The translations under genes and the position numbers were made by a program. This document shows, in pieces, positions 20,862-33,997 of a DNA stretch of 35,569 nt (its first letter is position 1; every line of letters begins with the position of its first letter). The DNA is taken from NCBI GenBank assembly GCA_964058805.1, contig CAXKVV010001658.1:1-35569 (forward strand), written 5' to 3'. Below the pieces are notes generated by a model, which worked only from the letters and a program-made list of their open reading frames with translations, had not been told where the DNA came from and ran no database searches. The DNA comes from Schoenoplectus triqueter (Eukaryota > Streptophyta > Magnoliopsida > Poales > Cyperaceae).

Positions 20862-23800
20862 TACATAATTTCTTGAAAATTTATATAATTACTCCAAATT
20901 ATACCTATTAGTAGATTATCCAATTAACGCTTCGATATGAAGATTGTACGACACAAATTTTTCACAAAACATAAGTAAGATGCATTGAAAACAATCGTTT
21001 AAACAAGTTATTTGAGTTTTTGAAAATTGTTGGCCGCGTAACTACATTTAATTTCTTAGAAATTAATATAATTACTCCTAATTATGCCTAATATATGATT
21101 GTGCAGTTAAAACTTAGATATGAATATTCTATGATGCTAATTTTGCACAAAATATAAGTAAGATGCACTCGAAACTGTTTTTTAAACAAGTTGTTTAAGA
21201 TTATCTACATTTTTTGCATCAAATCTACACATAATTTCGAGCGAATTAATATAATTACTGCTAACTATGTCTATTATAAGATTGTCAAATTAACACTTCA
21301 ATATGAATATCATGGGACACTAAATTTACATAAGACATAAGTAAGATACATTAGAAATTGCTGTTTAAACAAGTTGTTTAAGATTTTTAATTTTTATTGC
21401 CTCATAACGATAAATAATTTCGTGAAAATTAATATAGTTACTCGAAATTATGCCTATTAGAAGATTATCCAATTAACACCTCGATATGAACATTCCATGA
21501 TACGAATTTTGCATAAAAAATAAGTAAGATGCATTAAAAGCAGCTGTTTAACCAAGTTGTTTGAGTTTTATAAAAATATTTGCTGCATAACTTCGCGCAA
21601 ATTAATATAATTACTCCTATTTATGCCTATTATATAATTATACAATTAACACTCCAATATGAATACCCTATAACAGTAATTTTTCATAAAACATAAATAA
21701 TATACATTTGAAACTGCTGTTTCAAAAAAGTTGTTTAAGATTTTCGAAATTTATTGTCTCGTAACTACTTATAATTTCGTGAAAATTAAAATAATTACTC
21801 TTAATTGTGCCTATTAGAAGATTATCCAATTAATACTTCGATATGAGTATTCTACGACACTAAGCTTGCATAAAACATAAGTAAGATGCATTAAAAAAAA
21901 CAGCAGTTTAATCTAGTTGATTGAGTTTTTCAAACTTGTTGCCGCATAACTACATATAATTTCGTGAAAATTAATATAATTACTTTAATTATGCCTATTA
22001 TAAGATTATCTAATAAAAACTTCGTTATGAATATTCTATGACGCTAATTTGGCACAAAACATATGTAAGATGCATTAAAAACTGCTGTTTAAACAAATTG
22101 TTTGACTTTTTTAAAACTTTTTGGCCTCATAAATACACATAGTTTCGTGAAAATTAATATAATTACTCTTAATTATGTCTATTATGAGATTTTTCTATCA
22201 ACACTTCGATATGAATATCCTACGACACTATTTTCTCCCAAAACATAAGTAAGATGCATTAGAAACAGCTATTTGAAAAAGTTATTTGAGTATTTCAAAA
22301 TTTTTGGCCCCATAACTGCACATAATTTAGTGAAAATTAAAATAATAACTCCTAATTATGTCTATTAAAAGATTATCTAATTAACACTTCAATATGAACA
22401 TTCTACAATGCTAATTTTGCACAAAACATAAGTAGGAGGCTTTAAAAACAGCTGTTTAAACAAGTTATTTGAGTTTTATTTTTTAATATTCTGGCAGCAT
22501 AATTACACATAATATGTTATAAAATAATATAATTACTCCTAAGCATGCATATTATATGATATTCTAATTCAAACTTCAATAAGAATATTCTACGACACTA
22601 ATTTTGCGCAAAACATAAGTAAGATGCATTAAAACAGCTGTTTAAACAAGTTATTTGAGTTTTTCAAAAATTTTGACTGCATAGCCACGCATTATTTCTT
22701 ATAAATTAATATAATTACTCCTAAATATGCCTATTGTAAGATTCTTTAATTAAAACTTCCATATGACTATTCTACAACACTAATTTTGCACAAAACATAA
22801 GTAAGATGCATTAAAAACAGCCGTTCAAACAAGTTGTTTGATCTTTCCAAATTTTTTGGCCGCGTAACTGCACATAATTTCGTATAAATTAATATAATTA
22901 CTCCTAATTACGTTTTTTACAAGATTGTTCACTTAACACTTTGATATGAATATTCCACGACACTAAATTTTCACAAAACATAAGCATTAGAAACTGCAAT
23001 TTAAAAAACTGGTTTGAGCATTCGACATTTTTGCCCTCATAACTACACATAATTTCATGAAAATTAATATAACAACTCCTAATTACTCCTATTATAAAGT
23101 TGTCCAATTAAAACTTCGATATGCATATTCTATAACGCTAATTTTGCACAGAACATAAGTAAGATGCGTTAAAAACTGTTATTTAAACAAGTTGTTTGGC
23201 TTTATGAAAATTTCTGGCCGCACAACAACACATAATTCGTGCAAATTAAAATAATAACTCCTTGTTACGCCTATTACAAGATCGTCCTATTAAAACTTCG
23301 ATATGAATATTCCATGACGCTAATTTTGCACAAAACATAAGTAAGATGCATTAAAAACCCCTGTTTAAACAAGTTGTTTGAGTTTTTCAAAAATTTTGGC
23401 CGCATAACTACATATAATTTCGTGAAAATTAATACAATTACTCCTAATTACGCCTATTATGAAATTATCCAATTAAAACCTCGATATGAATATTCTATAA
23501 GGCTAAAATTGCACAAAACATAAGTAAGATGCGTTAAAAACTGCTGTTTAAATAAGTAGTTTGCCTTTATGAAATTTTTGGCCGCATAACTACGCATAAT
23601 TTGGTGAAAATTAATATAATTACTCCTAACTATGCCTATTATAAGATTGTTCAATTAGCGCTTCAAAACGAATATTTTAGGGCACTATTTTTTTCTCAAA
23701 ACATAAGTAAGATGCATTAGAAGCTGCTATTTAAAAACGTTAGGTTTTTCAATAATTTTGGCCTCATAGCTACATATAATTTCGTAAAAAATAATATAAT

Positions 23801-24145
23801 TACTCCTAATTATGCCCATTAAAATATTAGCCAATTAACACTTCGATATGAACATTCTACGACACTAATATTGCACAGGAAATAAGTATGATGCATTAAA
23901 AACAGCTGTTTAAATAAGTTGTTTGTGTTTTTCAAAACTTTTGAATTTTGAACGCATAAGTACACATAATTTCATACAAATCAATATAATTACTCGGAAT
24001 TATGCCTATTATAAAATTGTCCAATTAATACTTCGATATGGATATCCTACGACACTAATCTTTCATAAAACATAAGTAAGATATATTGGAAACCGCTGTT
24101 TAAGCAAGTTGTTTAAGATTTTTATCATTTTTTGACTCATAACTA
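20862..24145. repeat. Satellite HOR copy 2
   Basis: Shares with copy 3 GACTGCATAGCCACGCATTA near 22675 and CAGGAAATAAG near 23876. Private change: TAATTTTTATTGCC near 21390. Confidence 0.95.
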
Positions 24146-27100
24146 TACATAATTTCTTGAAAATTTATATAATTACTCCAAATTATACCTATTAGTAGAT
24201 TATCCAATTAACGCTTCGATATGAAGATTGTACGACACAAATTTTTCACAAAACATAAGTAAGATGCATTGAAAACAATCGTTTAAACAAGTTATTTGAG
24301 TTTTTGAAAATTGTTGGCCGCGTAACTACATTTAATTTCTTAGAAATTAATATAATTACTCCTAATTATGCCTAATATATGATTGTGCAGTTAAAACTTA
24401 GATATGAATATTCTATGATGCTAATTTTGCACAAAATATAAGTAAGATGCACTCGAAACTGTTTTTTAAACAAGTTGTTTAAGATTATCTACATTTTTTG
24501 CACCAAATCTACACATAATTTCGAGCGAATTAATATAATTACTGCTAACTATGTCTATTATAAGATTGTCAAATTAACACTTCAATATGAATATCATGGG
24601 ACACTAAATTTACATAAGACATAAGTAAGATACATTAGAAATTGCTGTTTAAACAAGTTGTTTAAGATTTTTAACATTTATTGCCTCATAACGATAAATA
24701 ATTTCGTGAAAATTAATATAGTTACTCGAAATTATGCCTATTAGAAGATTATCCAATTAACACCTCGATATGAACATTCCATGATACGAATTTTGCATAA
24801 AAAATAAGTAAGATGCATTAAAAGCAGCTGTTTAACCAAGTTGTTTGAGTTTTATAAAAATATTTTCTGCATAACTTCGCGCAAATTAATATAATTACTC
24901 CTATTTATGCCTATTATATAATTATACAATTAACACTCCAATATGAATACCCTATAACAGTAATTTTTCATAAAACATAAATAATATACATTTGAAACTG
25001 CTGTTTCAAAAAAGTTGTTTAAGATTTTCGAAATTTATTGTCTCGTAACTACTTATAATTTCGTGAAAATTAAAATAATTACTCTTAATTGTGCCTATTA
25101 GAAGATTATCCAATTAATACTTCGATATGAGTATTCTACGACACTAAGCTTGCATAAAACATAAGTAAGATGCATTAAAAAAAACAGCAGTTTAATCTAG
25201 TTGATTGAGTTTTTCAAACTTGTTGCCGCATAACTACATATAATTTCGTGAAAATTAATATAATTACTTTAATTATGCCTATTATAAGATTATCTAATAA
25301 AAACTTCGTTATGAATATTCTATGACGCTAATTTGGCACAAAACATATGTAAGATGCATTAAAAACTGCTGTTTAAACAAATTGTTTGACTTTTTTAAAA
25401 CTTTTTGGCCTCATAAATACACATAGTTTCGTGAAAATTAATATAATTACTCTTAATTATGTCTATTATGAGATTTTTCTATCAACACTTCGATATGAAT
25501 ATCCTACGACACTATTTTCTCCCAAAACATAAGTAAGATGCATTAGAAACAGCTATTTGAAAAAGTTATTTGAGTATTTCAAAATTTTTGGCCCCATAAC
25601 TGCACATAATTTAGTGAAAATTAAAATAATAACTCCTAATTATGTCTATTAAAAGATTATCTAATTAACACTTCAATATGAACATTCTACAATGCTAATT
25701 TTGCACAAAACATAAGTAGGAGGCTTTAAAAACAGCTGTTTAAACAAGTTATTTGAGTTTTATTTTTTAATATTCTGGCAGCATAATTACACATAATATG
25801 TTATAAAATAATATAATTACTCCTAAGCATGCATATTATATGATATTCTAATTCAAACTTCAATAAGAATATTCTACGACACTAATTTTGCGCAAAACAT
25901 AAGTAAGATGCATTAAAACAGCTGTTTAAACAAGTTATTTGAGTTTTTCAAAAATTTTGACTGCATAGCCACGCATTATTTCTTATAAATTAATATAATT
26001 ACTCCTAAATATGCCTATTGTAAGATTCTTTAATTAAAACTTCCATATGACTATTCTACAACACTAATTTTGCACAAAACATAAGTAAGATGCATTAAAA
26101 ACAGCCGTTCAAACAAGTTGTTTGATCTTTCCAAATTTTTTGGCCGCGTAACTGCACATAATTTCGTATAAATTAATATAATTACTCCTAATTACGTTTT
26201 TTACAAGATTGTTCACTTAACACTTTGATATGAATATTCCACGACACTAAATTTTCACAAAACATAAGCATTAGAAACTGCAATTTAAAAAACTGGTTTG
26301 AGCATTCGACATTTTTGCCCTCATAACTACACATAATTTCATGAAAATTAATATAACAACTCCTAATTACTCCTATTATAAAGTTGTCCAATTAAAACTT
26401 CGATATGCATATTCTATAACGCTAATTTTGCACAGAACATAAGTAAGATGCGTTAAAAACTGTTATTTAAACAAGTTGTTTGGCTTTATGAAAATTTCTG
26501 GCCGCACAACAACACATAATTCGTGCAAATTAAAATAATAACTCCTTGTTACGCCTATTACAAGATCGTCCTATTAAAACTTCGATATGAATATTCCATG
26601 ACGCTAATTTTGCACAAAACATAAGTAAGATGCATTAAAAACCCCTGTTTAAACAAGTTGTTTGAGTTTTTCAAAAATTTTGGCCGCATAACTACATATA
26701 ATTTCGTGAAAATTAATACAATTACTCCTAATTACGCCTATTATGAAATTATCCAATTAAAACCTCGATATGAATATTCTATAAGGCTAAAATTGCACAA
26801 AACATAAGTAAGATGCGTTAAAAACTGCTGTTTAAATAAGTAGTTTGCCTTTATGAAATTTTTGGCCGCATAACTACGCATAATTTGGTGAAAATTAATA
26901 TAATTACTCCTAACTATGCCTATTATAAGATTGTTCAATTAGCGCTTCAAAACGAATATTTTAGGGCACTATTTTTTTCTCAAAACATAAGTAAGATGCA
27001 TTAGAAGCTGCTATTTAAAAACGTTAGGTTTTTCAATAATTTTGGCCTCATAGCTACATATAATTTCGTAAAAAATAATATAATTACTCCTAATTATGCC

Positions 27101-27429
27101 CATTAAAATATTAGCCAATTAACACTTCGATATGAACATTCTACGACACTAATATTGCACAGGAAATAAGTATGATGCATTAAAAACAGCTGTTTAAATA
27201 AGTTGTTTGTGTTTTTCAAAACTTTTGAATTTTGAACGCATAAGTACACATAATTTCATACAAATCAATATAATTACTCGGAATTATGCCTATTATAAAA
27301 TTGTCCAATTAATACTTCGATATGGATATCCTACGACACTAATCTTTCATAAAACATAAGTAAGATATATTGGAAACCGCTGTTTAAGCAAGTTGTTTAA
27401 GATTTTTATCATTTTTTGACTCATAACTA
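24146..27429. repeat. Satellite HOR copy 3
   Basis: Shares variants with copy 2 in its second half (near 25959 and 27160) and with copy 4 in its first half (TTGCACCAAATC near 24500, ATTTTCTGCATAAC near 24863). Confidence 0.95.
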
Positions 27430-30400
27430 TACATAATTTCTTGAAAATTTATATAATTACTCCAAATTATACCTATTAGTAGATTATCCAATTAACGCTT
27501 CGATATGAAGATTGTACGACACAAATTTTTCACAAAACATAAGTAAGATGCATTGAAAACAATCGTTTAAACAAGTTATTTGAGTTTTTGAAAATTGTTG
27601 GCCGCGTAACTACATTTAATTTCTTAGAAATTAATATAATTACTCCTAATTATGCCTAATATATGATTGTGCAGTTAAAACTTAGATATGAATATTCTAT
27701 GATGCTAATTTTGCACAAAATATAAGTAAGATGCACTCGAAACTGTTTTTTAAACAAGTTGTTTAAGATTATCTACATTTTTTGCACCAAATCTACACAT
27801 AATTTCGAGCGAATTAATATAATTACTGCTAACTATGTCTATTATAAGATTGTCAAATTAACACTTCAATATGAATATCATGGGACACTAAATTTACATA
27901 AGACATAAGTAAGATACATTAGAAATTGCTGTTTAAACAAGTTGTTTAAGATTTTTAACATTTATTGCCTCATAACGATAAATAATTTCGTGAAAATTAA
28001 TATAGTTACTCGAAATTATGCCTATTAGAAGATTATCCAATTAACACCTCGATATGAACATTCCATGATACGAATTTTGCATAAAAAATAAGTAAGATGC
28101 ATTAAAAGCAGCTGTTTAACCAAGTTGTTTGAGTTTTATAAAAATATTTTCTGCATAACTTCGCGCAAATTAATATAATTACTCCTATTTATGCCTATTA
28201 TATAATTATACAATTAACACTCCAATATGAATACCCTATAACAGTAATTTTTCATAAAACATAAATAATATACATTTGAAACTGCTGTTTCAAAAAAGTT
28301 GTTTAAGATTTTCGAAATTTATTGTCTCGTAACTACTTATAATTTCGTGAAAATTAAAATAATTACTCTTAATTGTGCCTATTAGAAGATTATCCAATTA
28401 ATACTTCGATATGAGTATTCTACGACACTAAGCTTGCATAAAACATAAGTAAGATGCATTAAAAAAAACAGCAGTTTAATCTAGTTGATTGAGTTTTTCA
28501 AACTTGTTGCCGCATAACTACATATAATTTCGTGAAAATTAATATAATTACTTTAATTATGCCTATTATAAGATTATCTAATAAAAACTTCGTTATGAAT
28601 ATTCTATGACGCTAATTTGGCACAAAACATATGTAAGATGCATTAAAAACTGCTGTTTAAACAAATTGTTTGACTTTTTTAAAACTTTTTGGCCTCATAA
28701 ATACACATAGTTTCGTGAAAATTAATTTAATTACTCTTAATTATGTCTATTATGAGATTTTTCTATCAACACTTCGATATGAATATCCTACGACACTATT
28801 TTCTCCCAAAACATAAGTAAGATGCATTAGAAACAGCTATTTGAAAAAGTTATTTGAGTATTTCAAAATTTTTGGCCCCATAACTGCACATAATTTAGTG
28901 AAAATTAAAATAATAACTCCTAATTATGTCTATTAAAAGATTATCTAATTAACACTTCAATATGAACATTCTACAATGCTAATTTTGCACAAAACATAAG
29001 TAGGAGGCTTTAAAAACAGCTGTTTAAACAAGTTATTTGAGTTTTATTTTTTAATATTCTGGCAGCATAATTACACATAATATGTTATAAAATAATATAA
29101 TTACTCCTAAGCATGCATATTATATGATATTCTAATTCAAACTTCAATAAGAATATTCTACGACACTAATTTTGCGCAAAACATAAGTAAGATGCATTAA
29201 AACAGCTGTTTAAACAAGTTATTTGAGTTTTTCAAAAATTTTGGCTGCATAGCCACGCATAATTTCTTATAAATTAATATAATTACTCCTAAATATGCCT
29301 ATTGTAAGATTCTTTAATTAAAACTTCCATATGACTATTCTACAACACTAATTTTGCACAAAACATAAGTAAGATGCATTAAAAACAGCCGTTCAAACAA
29401 GTTGTTTGATCTTTCCAAATTTTTTGGCCGCGTAACTGCACATAATTTCGTATAAATTAATATAATTACTCCTAATTACGTTTTTTACAAGATTGTTCAC
29501 TTAACACTTTGATATGAATATTCCACGACACTAAATTTTCACAAAACATAAGCATTAGAAACTGCAATTTAAAAAACTGGTTTGAGCATTCGACATTTTT
29601 GCCCTCATAACTACACATAATTTCATGAAAATTAATATAACAACTCCTAATTACTCCTATTATAAAGTTGTCCAATTAAAACTTCGATATGCATATTCTA
29701 TAACGCTAATTTTGCACAGAACATAAGTAAGATGCGTTAAAAACTGTTATTTAAACAAGTTGTTTGGCTTTATGAAAATTTCTGGCCGCACAACAACACA
29801 TAATTCGTGCAAATTAAAATAATAACTCCTTGTTACGCCTATTACAAGATCGTCCTATTAAAACTTCGATATGAATATTCCATGACGCTAATTTTGCACA
29901 AAACATAAGTAAGATGCATTAAAAACCCCTGTTTAAACAAGTTGTTTGAGTTTTTCAAAAATTTTGGCCGCATAACTACATATAATTTCGTGAAAATTAA
30001 TACAATTACTCCTAATTACGCCTATTATGAAATTATCCAATTAAAACCTCGATATGAATATTCTATAAGGCTAAAATTGCACAAAACATAAGTAAGATGC
30101 GTTAAAAACTGCTGTTTAAATAAGTAGTTTGCCTTTATGAAATTTTTGGCCGCATAACTACGCATAATTTGGTGAAAATTAATATAATTACTCCTAACTA
30201 TGCCTATTATAAGATTGTTCAATTAGCGCTTCAAAACGAATATTTTAGGGCACTATTTTTTTCTCAAAACATAAGTAAGATGCATTAGAAGCTGCTATTT
30301 AAAAACGTTAGGTTTTTCAATAATTTTGGCCTCATAGCTACATATAATTTCGTAAAAAATAATATAATTACTCCTAATTATGCCCATTAAAATATTAGCC

Positions 30401-30713
30401 AATTAACACTTCGATATGAACATTCTACGACACTAATATTGCACAGGACATAAGTATGATGCATTAAAAACAGCTGTTTAAATAAGTTGTTTGTGTTTTT
30501 CAAAACTTTTGAATTTTGAACGCATAAGTACACATAATTTCATACAAATCAATATAATTACTCGGAATTATGCCTATTATAAAATTGTCCAATTAATACT
30601 TCGATATGGATATCCTACGACACTAATCTTTCATAAAACATAAGTAAGATATATTAGAAACCGCTGTTTAAGCAAGTTGTTTAAGATTTTTATCATTTTT
30701 TGACTCATAACTA
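27430..30713. repeat. Satellite HOR copy 4
   Basis: First half shares copy 3 variants (near 27784 and 28147); second half has the copy 1/copy 5 states (GGCTGCATAGCCACGCATAA near 29242, CAGGACATAAG near 30444). Private: ATTAATTTAATTACTC near 28723. Its end carries ATATTAGAAACC, shared with copy 5. Confidence 0.95.
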
Positions 30714-33700
30714 TACATAATTTATTGAAAATTTATATAATTACTCCAAATTATACCTATTAGTAGATTATCCAATTAACGCTTCGATATGAAGATTGTA
30801 CGACACAAATTTTTCACAAAACATAAGTAAGATGCATTGAAAACAATCGTTTAAACAAGTTATTTGAGTTTTTGAAAATTGTTGGCCGCGTAACTACATT
30901 TAATTTCTTAGAAATTAATATAATTACTCCTAATTATGCCTAATATATGATTGTGCAGTTAAAATTTAGATATGAATATTCTATGATGCTAATTTTGCAC
31001 AAAATATAAGTAAGATGCACTCGAAACTGTTTTTTAAACAAGTTGTTTAAGATTATCTACATTTTTTGCATCAAATCTACACATAATTTCGAGCGAATTA
31101 ATATAATTACTGCTAACTATGTCTATTATAAGATTGTCAAATTAACACTTCAATATGAATATCATGGGACACTAAATTTACATAAGACATAGGTAAGATA
31201 CATTAGAAATTGCTGTTTAAACAAGTTGTTTAAGATTTTTAACATTTATTGCCTCATAACGATAAATAATTTCGTGAAAATTAATATAGTTACTCGAAAT
31301 TATGCCTATTAGAAGATTATCCAATTAACACCTCGATATGAACATTCCATGATACGAATTTTGCATAAAAAATAAGTAAGATGCATTAAAAGCAGCTGTT
31401 TAACCAAGTTGTTTGAGTTTTATAAAAATATTTGCTGCATAACTTCGCGCAAATTAATATAATTACTCCTATTTATGCCTATTATATAATTATACAATTA
31501 ACACTCCAATATGAATACCCTATAACAGTAATTTTTCATAAAACATAAATAATATACATTTGAAACTGCTGTTTCAAAAAAGTTGTTTAAGATTTTCGAA
31601 ATTTATTGTCTCGTAACTACTTATAATTTCGTGAAAATTAAAATAATTACTCTTAATTGTGCCTATTAGAAGATTATCCAATTAATACTTCGATATGAGT
31701 ATTCTACGACACTAAGCTTGCATAAAACATAAGTAAGATGCATTAAAAAAAACAGCAGTTTAATCTAGTTGATTGAGTTTTTCAAACTTGTTGCCGCATA
31801 ACTACATATAATTTCGTGAAAATTAATATAATTACTTTAATTATGCCTATTATAAGATTATCTAATAAAAACTTCGTTATGAATATTCTATGACGCTAAT
31901 TTGGCACAAAACATATGTAAGATGCATTAAAAACTGCTGTTTAAACAAATTGTTTGACTTTTTTAAAACTTTTTGGCCTCATAAATACACATAGTTTCGT
32001 GAAAATTAATATAATTACTCTTAATTATGTCTATTATGAGATTTTTCTATCAACACTTCGATATGAATATCCTACGACACTATTTTCTCCCAAAACATAA
32101 GTAAGATGCATTAGAAACAGCTATTTGAAAAAGTTATTTGAGTATTTCAAAATTTTTGGCCCCATAACTGCGCATAATTTAGTGAAAATTAAAATAATAA
32201 CTCCTAATTATGTCTATTAAAAGATTATCTAATTAACACTTCAATATGAACATTCTACAATGCTAATTTTGCACAAAACATAAGTAGGAGGCTTTAAAAA
32301 CAGCTGTTTAAACAAGTTATTTGAGTTTTATTTTTTAATATTCTGGCAGCATAATTACACATAATATGTTATAAAATAATATAATTACTCCTAAGCATGC
32401 ATATTATATGATATTCTAATTCAAACTTCAATAAGAATATTCTACGACACTAATTTTGCGCAAAACATAAGTAAGATGCATTAAAACAGCTGTTTAAACA
32501 AGTTATTTGAGTTTTTCAAAAATTTTGGCTGCATAGCCACGCATAATTTCTTATAAATTAATATAATTACTCCTAAATATGCCTATTGTAAGATTCTTTA
32601 ATTAAAACTTCCATATGACTATTCTACAACACTAATTTTGCACAAAACATAAGTAAGATGCATTAAAAACAGCCGTTCAAACAAGTTGTTTGATCTTTCC
32701 AAATTTTTTGGCCGCGTAACTGCACATAATTTCGTATAAATTAATATAATTACTCCTAATTACGTTTTTTACAAGATTGTTCACTTAACACTTTGATATG
32801 AATATTCCACGACACTAAATTTTCACAAAACATAAGCATTAGAAACTGCAATTTAAAAAACTGGTTTGAGCATTCGACATTTTTGCCCTCATAACTACAC
32901 ATAATTTCATGAAAATTAATATAACAACTCCTAATTACTCCTATTATAAAGTTGTCCAATTAAAACTTCGATATGCATATTCTATAACGCTAATTTTGCA
33001 CAGAACATAAGTAAGATGCGTTAAAAACTGTTATTTAAACAAGTTGTTTGGCTTTATGAAAATTTCTGGCCGCACAACAACACATAATTCGTGCAAATTA
33101 AAATAATAACTCCTTGTTACGCCTATTACAAGATCGTCCTATTAAAACTTCGATATGAATATTCCATGACGCTAATTTTGCACAAAACATAAGTAAGATG
33201 CATTAAAAACCCCTGTTTAAACAAGTTGTTTGAGTTTTTCAAAAATTTTGGCCGCATAACTACATATAATTTCGTGAAAATTAATACAATTACTCCTAAT
33301 TACGCCTATTATGAAATTATCCAATTAAAACCTCGATATGAATATTCTATAAGGCTAAAATTGCACAAAACATAAGTAAGATGCGTTAAAAACTGCTGTT
33401 TAAATAAGTAGTTTGCCTTTATGAAATTTTTGGCCGCATAACTACGCATAATTTGGTGAAAATTAATATAATTACTCCTAACTATGCCTATTATAAGATT
33501 GTTCAATTAGCGCTTCAAAACGAATATTTTAGGGCACTATTTTTTTCTCAAAACATAAGTAAGATGCATTAGAAGCTGCTATTTAAAAACGTTAGGTTTT
33601 TCAATAATTTTGGCCTCATAGCTACATATAATTTCGTAAAAAATAATATAATTACTCCTAATTATGCCCATTAAAATATTAGCCAATTAACACTTCGATA

Positions 33701-33997
33701 TGAACATTCTACGACACTAATATTGCACAGGACATAAGTATGATGCATTAAAAACAGCTGTTTAAATAAGTTGTTTGTGTTTTTCAAAACTTTTGAATTT
33801 TGAACGCATAAGTACACATAATTTCATACAAATCAATATAATTACTCGGAATTATGCCTATTATAAAATTGTCCAATTAATACTTCGATATGGATATCCT
33901 ACGACACTAATCTTTCATAAAACATAAGTAAGATATATTAGAAACCGCTGTTTAAGCAAGTTGTTTAAGATTTTTATCATTTTTTGACTCATAACTA
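30714..33997. repeat. Satellite HOR copy 5
   Basis: Shares with copy 6 ATAATTTATTGAAAA near 30717, AAAATTTAGATATG near 30961 and GACATAGGTAAG near 31187, none of which occur in copies 1-4. Confidence 0.95.

Noticed and set aside
19620..33506. Minus-strand frames of 65 and 67 codons repeated every 3284 bp
   Set aside because: They recur only because the HOR recurs. They span satellite monomers, have no family resemblance, and the other 16 monomers do not share them.
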